Source: a gamma proteobacterium L18 (lineage in GTDB: Bacteria > Pseudomonadota > Gammaproteobacteria > Pseudomonadales > Pseudomonadaceae). Taken from it: a stretch of DNA of 64,000 bases. The notes beneath the pieces are model-generated. The model worked only from the letters and a program-made list of their open reading frames with translations, was not told the DNA's origin and ran no database searches. A program made the translations under genes and the position numbers. The stretch spans positions 284,895 to 348,894 of the forward strand of contig KI547171.1 in the NCBI GenBank assembly GCA_000497835.1, written 5' to 3'. Shown piece after piece: positions 1 through 9,604 of this stretch (position 1 is the first letter of the stretch; every line of letters begins with the position of its first letter).

Positions 1-874
1 AGTCGCGCAGCCAGCTGGACAGCGACAGGTGCCAGCGGCGCCAGAAGTCCTGGATGCTGTTGGCCAGGTACGGCCGGTTGAAGTTCTCGGGAAAGTGAAA
101 GCCCAGCATCAGGCCCAGGCCGATGGCCATGGCGCTGTAGCCGGCGAAGTCGAAGAACAGTTGCAGCGAGTAGGCCAGGCAGCCGATCCAGGCATCCACC
201 AGCGACGGCTGATGCAGGTGGAAGGCCACGTCCACCAGCGGCGACAGGGTGTCGGCCACCAGCACTTTCATGCTCAGGCCGACCATGAAACGCCGGGCGC
301 CCAGAGCAAAGTTGGGCCAGTTGAAGTAGCGCTGGTTCAGCTCGCGACGCACCCAGTCATAGCGAATGATGGGCCCGGCAATGGAGTGGCCGAACATGGA
401 AATGTAGGTGGCGTAGTTGACGAAGCTGCGCTCCACCGGCACCACGTGGCGGTGCACGTCCACCAGGTAGGAGATGGCCTGCAGCACGATGAACGACAGC
501 CCGGCCGGCAGCGCCACCCGTTGCCAGGCCATGGGCATGGCACCGTAGTAGGTAATCAGCTGATTCCAGGTGCCGGCCAGGATATTGGCGTACTTGTACC
601 AGCACAACACGGCGGTGTTGATCACGATCAGGCTGATCAGCAGACGCACCCGGCCACGGCCGTCCTCGCGCGAGCGGTCGACCAGCAGGCCGCCCACCCA
701 CGCCAGCACGGTCAGGGCCATGTGCAGCATCAGGAACAGCGGGCTCAGCCAGCCATAGAACAGCCAGCTGCCGATCAACAGGATGACGTTGCGCCACGCC
801 GGCCGTGCCAGTGCGTACACCAGCAGGAAGGCAGGCAGGAACAGCGTCAGGAACTCGAGCGAGGCGAAGACCAT
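1..874 (-). CDS. wssH: Cellulose acetylation MBOAT protein WssH (AlgI-like), 3' part missing
   Basis: Membrane-bound O-acyltransferase that should pass acetyl groups across the inner membrane to cellulose, as AlgI does for alginate. The 291 visible codons start MVFASLEFLTLFLP and contain several hydrophobic helices. Near the left edge is the family signature FWRRWHLSLSSWLRD, with the key His of the MBOAT motif. The frame is open to base 1, so the C-terminal part lies outside the window. It follows wssG after an 18-base gap and is the last visible gene of the leftward wss operon; wssI and a second MinD-like gene (wssJ) would be expected beyond the edge by analogy with P. fluorescens SBW25. The start ATG at 874 is the only one giving a proper hydrophobic N-terminus. 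Confidence 0.92.
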   Translation of the reverse strand, partial: MVFASLEFLTLFLPAFLLVYALARPAWRNVILLIGSWLFYGWLSPLFLMLHMALTVLAWVGGLLVDRSREDGRGRVRLLISLIVINTAVLCWYKYANILAGTWNQLITYYGAMPMAWQRVALPAGLSFIVLQAISYLVDVHRHVVPVERSFVNYATYISMFGHSIAGPIIRYDWVRRELNQRYFNWPNFALGARRFMVGLSMKVLVADTLSPLVDVAFHLHQPSLVDAWIGCLAYSLQLFFDFAGYSAMAIGLGLMLGFHFPENFNRPYLANSIQDFWRRWHLSLSSWLRD

Positions 875-892
875 GGTGGCGCACGTTTCCCT

Positions 893-1558
893 TTAGTTGG
901 CGACGCTGTCGGTGACCGCGACCAGGTGCGGCCCGGCAGGCGAGGGCACCAGCAGCAGGCTGTAGCGCTTGTTCGCCTCCAGCGGGCCCAACTCCACGGC
1001 CGGGCCGACGTTGGCGCCGGCGCACACCAGTTGCACCGCCAGTTGCGCGCGCGGGTTGAGCTCCTGGCGGCGCGGGTTGCCGGCGGGCGCTTTCTGGAAC
1101 AGGTCCAGGTCCTTGCCGGCGACGTTGACCTTGGCATCGGTGCAGCGCGCGTCGGTATTGAACAGCGCCACCGAGGCCTTGAGCTGGTTGGGCAGGTCGA
1201 ACGGCTCGGTCACCACTTGCTGTTGAATGCCGCCGTCGGCGGCCGGCAGGGCGAACACCGTGGCGAAATCGCCCGGCGCCACGGTCACCGCCAGCGGCAC
1301 GTGGTGGCCGTCGCGGGTCAGGGTGCCCTTGGCGGTCTTGCCGCCCGGTACGGCGATGAAGTCGGTGGCGACCTTGTCACCGGCCAGCTTCAACGTGGCC
1401 TTGGAGCCATCGGGCGCCAACTCCAGGGGGCTGGCGGACACGTTGATCAGGCGCAGGTAGGCCGAGTCCTGGGCCGGGCCGGTGGGGTACAGCGGGATGT
1501 CAGCGCTGAACGCCTGGGCGCTCAGCGCCAGGCCGCCGAGCAGCAGGGCCAGGCGCAT
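893..1558 (-). CDS. wssG: Cellulose acetylation accessory protein WssG (AlgF-like)
   Basis: Periplasmic AlgF-like protein of 221 aa, thought to help hand acetyl groups to the polymer; its exact biochemical role is not settled even for AlgF. A signal peptide (MRLALLLGGLALSAQAFSAD, residues 1-20) is followed by a beta-rich domain with repeated Leu/Val/Gly segments. The frame is open upstream to 1669, but the true start is the ATG at 1558: it begins the signal peptide and overlaps the wssF stop codon by one base (TAATG), showing translational coupling. Placement between the SGNH protein WssF and the MBOAT WssH matches the wssFGH acetylation module of SBW25. Identity rests on position and the AlgF-like form more than on a sharp motif. 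Confidence 0.85.
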   Translation of the reverse strand: MRLALLLGGLALSAQAFSADIPLYPTGPAQDSAYLRLINVSASPLELAPDGSKATLKLAGDKVATDFIAVPGGKTAKGTLTRDGHHVPLAVTVAPGDFATVFALPAADGGIQQQVVTEPFDLPNQLKASVALFNTDARCTDAKVNVAGKDLDLFQKAPAGNPRRQELNPRAQLAVQLVCAGANVGPAVELGPLEANKRYSLLLVPSPAGPHLVAVTDSVAN

Positions 1559-2238
1559 TATTTGCCACCCACGGCGCTGGCCGGCAGTTCGCTGATGGAC
1601 TTGCCGATGGCCGCGGCCCACAGCTTGTAGCCGGCGATGGTGAAGTGCTGGCCGTCGGAGGTGATCCACTCACCCGGCTTGGAGAACTTGGTGGAGTCGA
1701 TGTAGGTGCACGGCGCGACCATGTTGGCCAGGGTGCCGGCCACCAGCTGGGTGCGCACCTGGTTCTTGCCGTAGGTGTTCTCGTAGATGTTGCTGCCGTT
1801 GGCCTTGCCCCAGGCCGGGCCTACCCACACGCACTTGGCGCCGGTGTCGGCGATCTGCTTGGTCAGCGCGGTCACGCTCTGGTACGCCCACACCTTGGGG
1901 AACGGCGTGGTTTTGTACGAGGCCATGGTGTCACCCATGATCAGCACCACCAGGTTGGGCTTGTCCTTGGCGATCACGTCCTTGATCGGCTGGGTGTCCA
2001 TGGTGCCGCGGCTCATCACCTTGATTTTCTCGCCCGGCTCGCGGGTGGCGCCGCAGTCCAGTTTCAGTTTCGGCGTGACCCAGTCGGCCGGGTTGGCACC
2101 GCAGGCGCCGATGGCGTGGACTTGCGCGCCCTGCTGGGTAAGGTTGTCGTACAGCGGATTCATCAGCGAGTCGGGGAAACTCATGTGGCTTTCGCCGATC
2201 ACGAGCAGGGTCAAACCAGCGATTACAGAAGCAGCCAT
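1558..2238 (-). CDS. wssF: Cellulose acetylation SGNH-type protein WssF (AlgX/AlgJ-like)
   Basis: A 226-aa SGNH/GDSL-type hydrolase-fold protein assigned to polymer acetylation. A hydrophobic N-terminal segment runs straight into the nucleophile block LLVIGESHMSFPDSL (about residues 11-25), where Ser in GESH is the expected nucleophile. A C-terminal block SDGQHFTIAGY supplies the Asp-x-x-His pair. Together these are the Ser-His-Asp set of AlgX/AlgJ-like O-acetyltransferases. GAGGA lies about 10 bases before the ATG. The gene follows wssE after 18 bases and overlaps wssG by one base. The N-terminus would work as a membrane anchor or signal peptide. Confidence 0.87.
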   Translation of the reverse strand: MAASVIAGLTLLVIGESHMSFPDSLMNPLYDNLTQQGAQVHAIGACGANPADWVTPKLKLDCGATREPGEKIKVMSRGTMDTQPIKDVIAKDKPNLVVLIMGDTMASYKTTPFPKVWAYQSVTALTKQIADTGAKCVWVGPAWGKANGSNIYENTYGKNQVRTQLVAGTLANMVAPCTYIDSTKFSKPGEWITSDGQHFTIAGYKLWAAAIGKSISELPASAVGGK

Positions 2239-2256
2239 GAAATAGTCCTCGTTGAA

Positions 2257-5200
2257 TCAGTTCGAATAAGGGGATGCGTAAGGGCTGACGGGCAAGTCCA
2301 TCGGGCCGCTGATGTCTTCCAGGGTGTAACGCACGTACAGGCCGGCGGCGATCTGCCGGTAGTCACTGGCGTTGTCGGCGGCCAGCGAGCCGCCCAGCAC
2401 GAAGTTGGAGGTCAGCCGATACTCGCCGGCCGCGCTCAGGCTGTAACCGATGCCGGTGCTGCTCTGGCTGTCGTAGCCGGTGAGGCCTGCGGCCGTGGCG
2501 CGCGAATTGAGTTCGCTGTGGCCGGGGAACACGTCGGCGCTGTCCTGGCCGATGTGCTGCACGCCCACCGAGCCCTTGATGCGGTAGGTGAAGCGGCCGC
2601 TGCGTTGCGACCAGCTGACCGGCACGCCCAGGGACAGGAACGTCTGCGGGCTGAAGTAGCCGCCGTTGCCGTAGGTGTAGAAGTCCTGGTTGTTGGAGTA
2701 GGTCAGCGCCGATCCGCTCAGGCCCACGGTGAGGGTGCTGTCGGCGGTGTTGGCCAGGTACCAGTACACGCCGCTGCCCAGCTCGAAGCGGTTGTTGGAT
2801 TCCACGTTGTGGCCCAGCAGCTTGTGCGCCGAGGCGTAGCCGTACACGCCCACCTGCTGGTCGTCGTGGCTCAGCTCGCCGCGCACGCCGTTGGCGGTCA
2901 CGCCGCCCCAGCTGTCGCCGGTGCGCGAGTCGCGCGAACCGGCGAACGAGGTGACGCTGTCGGTGACCATGCGCCGCGACAGGCTGACGCCATAGCGGTA
3001 GTTACTGTCGCCGGCGAACGGCCGGTTGACGCTGACGCCGCCCACCGGGGTGCTGTAGGTGAAGCCCAGGGGGCTGGTGCCCACGTCGGCCTTGATGCCC
3101 TGGTCCTTGCTGGTGTAGGCCACGGCTACGCCGACGCCGGTGTCCTTCTGTGAACCCACGGCATCGTCGCCGCTGGCGCCGAACCGGGCGCGGGCGTTGC
3201 TGCCCGGGGCGCCGGCGCTGAGGGTCACCGGGGTGACCTGCGCGGCCACGGTGTCGGTGCCGTCGCCCACGGGCATGCGCACTTCGAGCGGCGTTTGCAC
3301 GTCGGTCAGCTTGCTCAGGCCTTTTTCACCGTTGTTGCTGCGCACGGTCAGGCCCTGGGTGACCTGCGCGGTGCGGTCACGCAGGATGTCGTTGAGCGCC
3401 AGTTGCGCCGGGCTCAGGTCGGTGCGCGGCGCGGTGTCGTCTTCGCGGGCATAGACCTTCTGGAACGGGTTGGCGGCGGTTTTGCTGGCCGCGCCCGCTG
3501 CCGAGGGCGGTACGTCCGCGGTATCGGCCACGCTGTCGGCACCGCCCACCGGTGGCGGGATCAGGCGGTTGCTGGCCAGCATCGTGGCCTGGCGACGTTG
3601 CCCGCTGAGCCCCACGAAGGGGTTGTCCGACACCGGCGCATCGCCCTTGACCGCCGTGGTGGCATACACCGTGGTGCGCTGGCTGTTTTCGATGTCGACG
3701 GCCTTGCGCAGCAGGCGGGCGGCCTCACCACTCTGGCCGATGCCGCGGTACACGCGGGCGGCGGCGGTGAGGGTCAGGGGCACGCCGGGCTCCAGGTCCA
3801 GGGCCTTTTTCGCCGAGCGTTCGGCCAGGTCGAAGTCGCGGCCCTGCAGGGCGATGTCGGCCAGGCCCAGTTGCAGCTTGGCGTTGTGCGGGTCGCCCTT
3901 GATCAGCGGCTCGTAGAGCTGCCGCGCTTTGTCGACGTTGCCGCTGGCGGCGTACATGCGCGCCAGCGACGACACCGCCAGGCTGTCGTGGGGCCGTTGT
4001 TTGAGGGCTGGCGCGAGCATGTCGTAGGCGGCCACCAAGTCGTTTTTCTCGCGCAGCTCATCGGCCTGCTTGACCCGGTACAGGTACACCAGATCCTCGT
4101 AGCGGCGCGTGGTGGCGTCGCTCATGGCCGTGCCCTGCAGTTGGCGCAGGATGTCGCTGGCTTCGCTGTCGTGATCGGCCTTGAGCAGCACGCCGGCGTA
4201 CAGCAGTTGCAGGTCGGGCGTGGACGTGGAGCGGTCCATCAGGGCGCGCATCAGGCTGACGGCCTGGTCGGGGTTACCGGCTTCGGCGTAGGCGCTGGCC
4301 AGCACCGCCATGCGCTCGGGCTTGCCTTGCGCCAACGGTTCGCTGCGCGCCAAAAGCGCCCAGGCGTCCTGGCGCTGGCCTCGGCGGGCCACGTCCACGG
4401 CCAGTTCGGTCTGCACGTGCAGGCGCACGTCCAGCTCCATGGCGTTCATGTCGGTGGTGCGGTTGGCGGCCGGGATGCGTGCCAGGGTGGCCTGGGCCTT
4501 GGTCCATTCGCCCAGCTCGGCCGACAGCAGGGTGCTGGTGTACAGCGCGTCCGGGCGGTCGGGTTGCTGCTTGACCAATGCGTCGATCAGGTCACGGGCC
4601 ACTTGTACCTGGCCGTTGTGCAGGTACACCCGGGCCAGGGCAAAGCGCGTCCAGGGGTTGCTCGGGTCGTCCGCCAGGGCCAACTGATAGTTCTGCTGCG
4701 CGGCCGTCCAGTCACCCCGGCGCTCGGCCAGCTTGGCGGTCTGCGCGGCGCGCAGGCTGCGGATATGGATGGTGGGCGACAGGCGCGCCTGTTGCGCCGG
4801 CGTCAGGCCGTCGATCAGGCGCAGGGCCTCGTCGGACTTGCCTTCGCGGGCCAGGGTGCCGATCAGGCCGTTGATGGCGTCGGCGTAGTCGGGGGTGCGT
4901 GCCAGGATCTGCCGGTAGGCGGTTTCGGCCGCGTCCAGCTCGCCCGCCTGCATCAGCAGGCCGGCGCGGGCGGTAGGGCCGGCCAGCTGGGAAGGGTTCT
5001 TGGCAATGGCCTGCTCGATGTACTCGCTGGCCTGGCTGTAGCGGCCCACGCGCTGGGCGGCCTCGGCCTGGTCCAGCAGCAGCCAGTAGCGCACGTCGTC
5101 CAGGGCTTTTTTCCACTGGCCGCCACCGGGCGCGCGGCTGGCCTGCACCAGGTAGTTCTCGGCGTCGTTCAGGCGTTTCTGGTGCTGGCGCACGATGCCC

Positions 5201-6147
5201 ATGCCGCCCAGGGCGTCGAAGTCGTTGGGCGCCTCTTTCAGGCGGGCCTGGAATGCCTGTTCGGCGGTGGCCATGTCGTCGACGTCCAGCGCCTTGAGGC
5301 CACTGGCCACGTGCGGGTCACGCTGCCAGCCGCCGGTGGCGCCGCTGCGCGCCTGGGCCACGCCCTTGTCCATCAGTGCACGGATTTCGTCGTCCTGGGG
5401 GTGGGCTTGCAGGTATTGCTGGAACAGCGACACCTGATCGCGCGAGGGCGGGCCCAGCCACTGCAGGGCGAAGCGCCAGGTTTCGTCGGCGTTGCCGCCG
5501 ATGTCCGGGTTGTGCGACAGGCGCGCCAGGGCGCGGATGCCCTCGGGGCGGCTGTCGGGGTTGCGCGCCAGGTGCAGGGCCAGCCACAGGTCGAGGATCT
5601 CGTCGTTGGGCCGCTCACGGCGCAAGCGCTCAAGGCCCTTGCGCGCCTCGGGCCAGCCGCCGGTGGCGAAGCCCAGGGTGTTGTAGTACTCGCGGGCGAT
5701 CAGGCCCTGGGGCTCGTGGCCGTCGAACAGTTGGCGGTACAGGGCCACGGCCTGGTCGCGCTGGTCGGCGTCACTGGCTTCGCGGGCCTGCTCCAGCAGC
5801 TTCTGCTTGTCGTCCGGGCTCAGGGCGATGTCCTGCTGCAGTTGCAGGGCCTGGCGCGGCAATGGCGACAGCGCTTGCAGGCGCGCCAGGTAGCGTTGCG
5901 CACCGGCAAGGTTTTTGCGTTGCAGCTCGATCAGGCCCAGGCCGTAGAGGGCGTCAGGCTGTTCGGGCGCCAGCGTCAGCACCTTGGTCCAGGCTTCCTG
6001 GGCACGGTCGGGCTGGCTTTTGGTCTGCCAGTAGTAGCCTTGCTCGATCAGCAGGGCCTGGGGGGTGCTGGCCGGCGCTTCGGCGCCCACGCCGGCCGTT
6101 GAGGCCAGGGCGGCGCAGATCGCCAGAGCTAGGGTTTGCTGGCGCAT
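2257..6147 (-). CDS. wssE: Cellulose export outer-membrane protein WssE (BcsC)
   Basis: A 1296-aa BcsC homologue: a periplasmic TPR scaffold followed by an outer-membrane beta-barrel through which the glucan leaves the cell. The signal peptide is MRQQTLALAICAALASTAGV; tandem TPR-like helices run to about residue 800 (for example PDALYGLGLIELQRK). A linker of about 100 residues rich in Ala/Pro/Asp follows, then a beta-barrel of about 330 residues with alternating aromatics, ending near GLYVRYTLEDISGP. Length is typical for BcsC. An upstream in-frame ATG exists at 6159, but 6147 begins the signal peptide and is preferred. It overlaps the 3' end of wssD by 19 bases, a sign of coupling. It is the largest gene of the operon. 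Confidence 0.95.
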   Translation of the reverse strand: MRQQTLALAICAALASTAGVGAEAPASTPQALLIEQGYYWQTKSQPDRAQEAWTKVLTLAPEQPDALYGLGLIELQRKNLAGAQRYLARLQALSPLPRQALQLQQDIALSPDDKQKLLEQAREASDADQRDQAVALYRQLFDGHEPQGLIAREYYNTLGFATGGWPEARKGLERLRRERPNDEILDLWLALHLARNPDSRPEGIRALARLSHNPDIGGNADETWRFALQWLGPPSRDQVSLFQQYLQAHPQDDEIRALMDKGVAQARSGATGGWQRDPHVASGLKALDVDDMATAEQAFQARLKEAPNDFDALGGMGIVRQHQKRLNDAENYLVQASRAPGGGQWKKALDDVRYWLLLDQAEAAQRVGRYSQASEYIEQAIAKNPSQLAGPTARAGLLMQAGELDAAETAYRQILARTPDYADAINGLIGTLAREGKSDEALRLIDGLTPAQQARLSPTIHIRSLRAAQTAKLAERRGDWTAAQQNYQLALADDPSNPWTRFALARVYLHNGQVQVARDLIDALVKQQPDRPDALYTSTLLSAELGEWTKAQATLARIPAANRTTDMNAMELDVRLHVQTELAVDVARRGQRQDAWALLARSEPLAQGKPERMAVLASAYAEAGNPDQAVSLMRALMDRSTSTPDLQLLYAGVLLKADHDSEASDILRQLQGTAMSDATTRRYEDLVYLYRVKQADELREKNDLVAAYDMLAPALKQRPHDSLAVSSLARMYAASGNVDKARQLYEPLIKGDPHNAKLQLGLADIALQGRDFDLAERSAKKALDLEPGVPLTLTAAARVYRGIGQSGEAARLLRKAVDIENSQRTTVYATTAVKGDAPVSDNPFVGLSGQRRQATMLASNRLIPPPVGGADSVADTADVPPSAAGAASKTAANPFQKVYAREDDTAPRTDLSPAQLALNDILRDRTAQVTQGLTVRSNNGEKGLSKLTDVQTPLEVRMPVGDGTDTVAAQVTPVTLSAGAPGSNARARFGASGDDAVGSQKDTGVGVAVAYTSKDQGIKADVGTSPLGFTYSTPVGGVSVNRPFAGDSNYRYGVSLSRRMVTDSVTSFAGSRDSRTGDSWGGVTANGVRGELSHDDQQVGVYGYASAHKLLGHNVESNNRFELGSGVYWYLANTADSTLTVGLSGSALTYSNNQDFYTYGNGGYFSPQTFLSLGVPVSWSQRSGRFTYRIKGSVGVQHIGQDSADVFPGHSELNSRATAAGLTGYDSQSSTGIGYSLSAAGEYRLTSNFVLGGSLAADNASDYRQIAAGLYVRYTLEDISGPMDLPVSPYASPYSN

Positions 6148-7313
6148 GCGGCCTCCCACGACACGTTCAGCGTGCCGTCTTTATTGAACTGGTAACGATG
6201 CTCGGTCCATCCCAGGGAGAACAGGCTCAGCATGACGTGGTAGTACTGAGGCTGGCGGTACGCCGGGTCGGCCGGGTCGCTGAAATGCGCGATGGCCTGG
6301 TCGACAATGCGCTGCTGCTGGTCGGCCAGCTGCGGCAGGCCCTTGGCCCGCAGGTACGGCACCAGCGAGGCGGAGTAGCCGTAGGGGCCGGTGCCTTCGG
6401 TGGCGCCGGTGATTACGTTGACCTTCTCCGGCGGTACGCCCACCGAGGCTGTGGACTGGGCCATGCCGTCGAGGTTGTCCAGGATCGGCTTGGCCAGCGG
6501 GTCGGCCGGCGAGGTCAGCCCGGCCCACAGGTAGGCGCGGATGGCGTCGTAGCTGCCCAGGGGGTTGGAGAACTTGTCCACCACGAACATGCCCTTGTTG
6601 ACGTCGGTGCCACGGTAGGCCACCCAGTCAGGCACGAAGCCGAAGCGGTTCATGTTCTTGTCGGCGATCATTTTCGCAGTGCTGTCGGCCACGGCCTTCC
6701 AGGGGCTTGTCGGCGACTCCCTGGTGAAGCGGCGCAGCAGCGGGATGGGCAGGTAGCTGGCGTTGAAGCGCCACAGCTGGTCCGGGTGCTCGTAGCCCAC
6801 CGGCCCTGGCAGCAGCATCTTGCCCAGGCCGGGGATATCGCGGATCAGGGTGTGCTCCACGTTGCCCAGGATCAGCAGGGCATCGGCGCGGTAATGCGGC
6901 TTGTGCCACAGGCGGTCGGCCTCCAGCAGCGCGTAGGCCATCCACAGGTCGGCGTCGCTGGCCGAGTTCTTGTCCAGCAGGCCCCAGGTGCCGTTGCCGG
7001 CCGAGCCCCACAGCCAGCCGGGCAGGTTCTGCCCGGGGTTGGCGCCGCTCAGGTTGTCGCGGGTCCAGCGCCACAGGTTGTCGAAGGTCACCGGGTCGTT
7101 CGCCACCAGGGCGAAGAACATGCCGTAGGACTGGCCTTCGGAACTGCTCTGGTTGGGGTCCATGCTGGAACCCAGCATGCGCCCGTCCTTCTGCACGAAA
7201 CGCTCGGCATACTGGGTCCACAGCGGCCAGTTCTGCGTGCTGCAGCCCTGTGCCTGGGCCAGCCCGGGCAACAGGGTGGCCAAGGCCAGCGCGCTTAGCA
7301 GGGCGGCTTTCAT
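6129..7313 (-). CDS. wssD: Periplasmic endoglucanase WssD (BcsZ, GH8)
   Basis: A GH8 endo-beta-1,4-glucanase (394 aa) that trims or edits nascent cellulose in the periplasm and is needed for efficient export in related systems. The signal peptide MKAALLSALALATLLPGLAQA ends near residue 21. The catalytic acid Glu59 sits in the GH8 block SSSEGQSYGMFFAL, and acidic residues Asp120/Asp122 lie in ASDADLWMAYALLEAD, also conserved in the family. The ATG at 7313 shares ATGA with the wssC stop. The open frame continues upstream to 7427, but that part is out-of-family sequence inside wssC. The 3' end overlaps wssE by 19 bases. Confidence 0.95.
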   Translation of the reverse strand: MKAALLSALALATLLPGLAQAQGCSTQNWPLWTQYAERFVQKDGRMLGSSMDPNQSSSEGQSYGMFFALVANDPVTFDNLWRWTRDNLSGANPGQNLPGWLWGSAGNGTWGLLDKNSASDADLWMAYALLEADRLWHKPHYRADALLILGNVEHTLIRDIPGLGKMLLPGPVGYEHPDQLWRFNASYLPIPLLRRFTRESPTSPWKAVADSTAKMIADKNMNRFGFVPDWVAYRGTDVNKGMFVVDKFSNPLGSYDAIRAYLWAGLTSPADPLAKPILDNLDGMAQSTASVGVPPEKVNVITGATEGTGPYGYSASLVPYLRAKGLPQLADQQQRIVDQAIAHFSDPADPAYRQPQYYHVMLSLFSLGWTEHRYQFNKDGTLNVSWEAACASKP

Positions 7314-9604
7314 GACAGACGCTTCTGGGCGCGCGAGCGCAGGAACAGGTACAGCAGGCCGCTGACCAGCAGGATGCCGAACACAGTCACCAGCAGCATC
7401 CAGTGCAAGTTCTGCGACAGCGTCCACTGCACGCGCTTGAACAGGCTCAGGTCGCCCACGTAGTACTGCTCGTCCGCCACCAGCGAATTGATCTGGTTGC
7501 CCTGCACCACGGCCAGGCTGCCTTGCAAGGTGTCCTTGTACTGCTCGCCGCCGATCAGCGCGTTGGTGGCGTCGCTGAGGCCCTCAGGGCGGCCGCTGGC
7601 AATCACCACCACGCTGCGCGAGGCCTTGAGCGGCGACTCGAAACCGGCCAGGTAGGTGCTGCTGTTGGCGCCGCTGTAGGTCACGGTCAGGCGTGGCTTG
7701 CGCTGGTTGGCCGCCGGGTCCGGGCTGATCCAGTCACGCATGCGCAGGGCCAGGTCGGACACGTTGAAGCGGTGCAGGCTGCCGTCGCCTTCCACCGGCA
7801 GGTGCGCCGCCCACTGGGTCAGCAGTGGCTGGTTGGCGCCGGAGGCCAGCACCACCAAATCCTTGTCGGCCACCGATTGCACGGCGTCGGCCTGCACCAC
7901 GGTAACGGCGGTGGCCGGGTAGCCGGTGGACAGGCCGAAGCGGCCCAGCACGGTCAGGTAGGCGCCCCATTCGGCGGCGCCGCTGTTGTCGGGCATCACC
8001 ACGGCGCTTTGCGACAGGTCGGCCAGGCGGGTGAACGGGAAGCCGCTGTCGTTGAACACGCCCAGGTTGGGCAGCGCGATGTAGTGGTTGTAGCCCGACA
8101 GGTCCAGGCTTGAATCCGGGTCGATCAGGCCGCGCATGTTGTCGATGATGATGTCGCGGCATTGGCCCTGTTTGACGTAGTCGAACATGTAGCGCAATTG
8201 CAGCTCCGAGCGCGCCGAGGCCAGGTCCAGCGGCAGCAGCACGCTGGCCTCGCGGGGCAGGCTCTCGTCTTTCTTCAGCATGGCCAGCAGGTTGTCGCCA
8301 CCGTCCAGGCTTTTCAGCGAGGGCAGGGGCATGGACTTCATGAAGTTGCCGTTCATGCTCACCAGGAGCGAGGAGTTGGTGGACTCCTGCTGTGGGGTGT
8401 AGCGGTATTTGAGGTCCAGCGGCACCCCGGCTTCACGCCAGTTGAACAGGTCCGGCGGCAGGTGCAGCGGGATGGTGATGTAGCCGGGGTTGTAGCCCGA
8501 GACGCTGAGGCGCTTGGTGTCGATCAGTTCGCCCAGGCGTACCGGGCGGTTGGACGGCAGCCAGTTGGGCGCATCGTAGGGTTTGCGCGGGGCCACGGCG
8601 TCCAGGTGGTCGATGACCACGCTGTTGCCCACCAGGGTCTTGTTGCCCAGGGCCACGGCGTCGGCGGCAAGCTTGAGCTCGGCGGCGTTGCGGCCGGCCA
8701 CGATCAGTACTTTGCCGTGGGCATCGTTGGGGTTGGCCATGATCGCCACGGTCGGGCCTTTCAGCTCGCCCAGGCCCAGGTTGCCCAGTGCCTGCACGTC
8801 GTCCTGGCCTTCGACCAGCACGATGGCGCTGCCGGTGGCCGGCAGTTGCGCCACCGTGGTGCTGAAACGCGCACCGCGATAGCCGGCCAGCGCGCCGATC
8901 CACGACGACAGGGCGCCGGCGGCCTCCAGGGCGGCGTTGTCCGGCGCCTTGGCGAACACGAACGGCAGGTTCACCTGGCTGGCGTCACGACGGTCGAAGA
9001 ACGGCATCGGCAGAATCGACAGGTCGTCCTTGAGCTGCACCGGCGACACGGTGAGGTTCAACTGCGTGGTGTTGTTGATCTTCGCCCACAGGCTGCTGTG
9101 CTGCGGGTCCTCGCACTCGATGGTGTAGTGGCCGATGAACTGCAGGCGCAGGTGGTTGTACTCGGTGATCAGTTGCGGGGCGATCTGCACCACGGTCTGT
9201 TGCGGCTTGCCGGCACCGTCCTTGGGCAGTGCCAGGCTGGCGGCCACCTGGTCGTTGACCAGTACGTTGATCTGCGACAGGTCGGCCAGCAGCGCTGGGG
9301 AGTAGCTGTAGTCCAGCACCAGCGAGGCACCGTTGACCACTTCATCGGCGCGCACGCTGAAGTCGACGCTGTCGGAAGACTCGGTGCCCTGCAGGTTCAT
9401 GGTCTCCAGGTGGCCCAGCTGCTTGAGGGTGATGCTGCGGCTGTAACTGCCAGCCGGGGCGCTATCGGCAACCGGGGTGACCACGGCGGTGGCCTCCGGC
9501 GCTGGGGCTGCCGCGTAGGCGTTATGCACCAAGGTAGCCAGGCACAGCACGGACGAAGCCAGGCGCATGAACGGGCGACGCGAAGAAGAAAGTTTCAGGG
9601 TCAT
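7310..9604 (-). CDS. wssC: Cellulose synthase co-subunit WssC (BcsB)
   Basis: A 764-aa BcsB homologue: the periplasmic, membrane-anchored partner that completes the catalytic BcsA-BcsB complex and guides the glucan across the periplasm. The N-terminus MTLKLSSSRRPFMRLASSVL is a basic signal sequence followed by an Ala/Pro-rich linker. The body holds alternating carbohydrate-binding-like and flavodoxin-like beta regions, and the protein ends with a single membrane helix (LLVTVFGILLVSGLLYLFLR) and a basic tail, the standard BcsB anchor. The ATG at 9604 overlaps the wssB stop as ATGA, so the two subunits are translationally coupled. The frame stays open up to 10051 inside wssB, but that extension has no family character. 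Confidence 0.95.
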   Translation of the reverse strand: MTLKLSSSRRPFMRLASSVLCLATLVHNAYAAAPAPEATAVVTPVADSAPAGSYSRSITLKQLGHLETMNLQGTESSDSVDFSVRADEVVNGASLVLDYSYSPALLADLSQINVLVNDQVAASLALPKDGAGKPQQTVVQIAPQLITEYNHLRLQFIGHYTIECEDPQHSSLWAKINNTTQLNLTVSPVQLKDDLSILPMPFFDRRDASQVNLPFVFAKAPDNAALEAAGALSSWIGALAGYRGARFSTTVAQLPATGSAIVLVEGQDDVQALGNLGLGELKGPTVAIMANPNDAHGKVLIVAGRNAAELKLAADAVALGNKTLVGNSVVIDHLDAVAPRKPYDAPNWLPSNRPVRLGELIDTKRLSVSGYNPGYITIPLHLPPDLFNWREAGVPLDLKYRYTPQQESTNSSLLVSMNGNFMKSMPLPSLKSLDGGDNLLAMLKKDESLPREASVLLPLDLASARSELQLRYMFDYVKQGQCRDIIIDNMRGLIDPDSSLDLSGYNHYIALPNLGVFNDSGFPFTRLADLSQSAVVMPDNSGAAEWGAYLTVLGRFGLSTGYPATAVTVVQADAVQSVADKDLVVLASGANQPLLTQWAAHLPVEGDGSLHRFNVSDLALRMRDWISPDPAANQRKPRLTVTYSGANSSTYLAGFESPLKASRSVVVIASGRPEGLSDATNALIGGEQYKDTLQGSLAVVQGNQINSLVADEQYYVGDLSLFKRVQWTLSQNLHWMLLVTVFGILLVSGLLYLFLRSRAQKRLS

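Noticed and set aside
3295..6102. A 935-codon open frame on the plus strand opposite wssE
   Set aside because: It mirrors the codon pattern of the real BcsC gene on the other strand, is made of Gly/Gln/His/Val-rich filler with no family motif, and has no ribosome site. The same applies to the long antisense frames over wssB-wssF and the catabolic genes.
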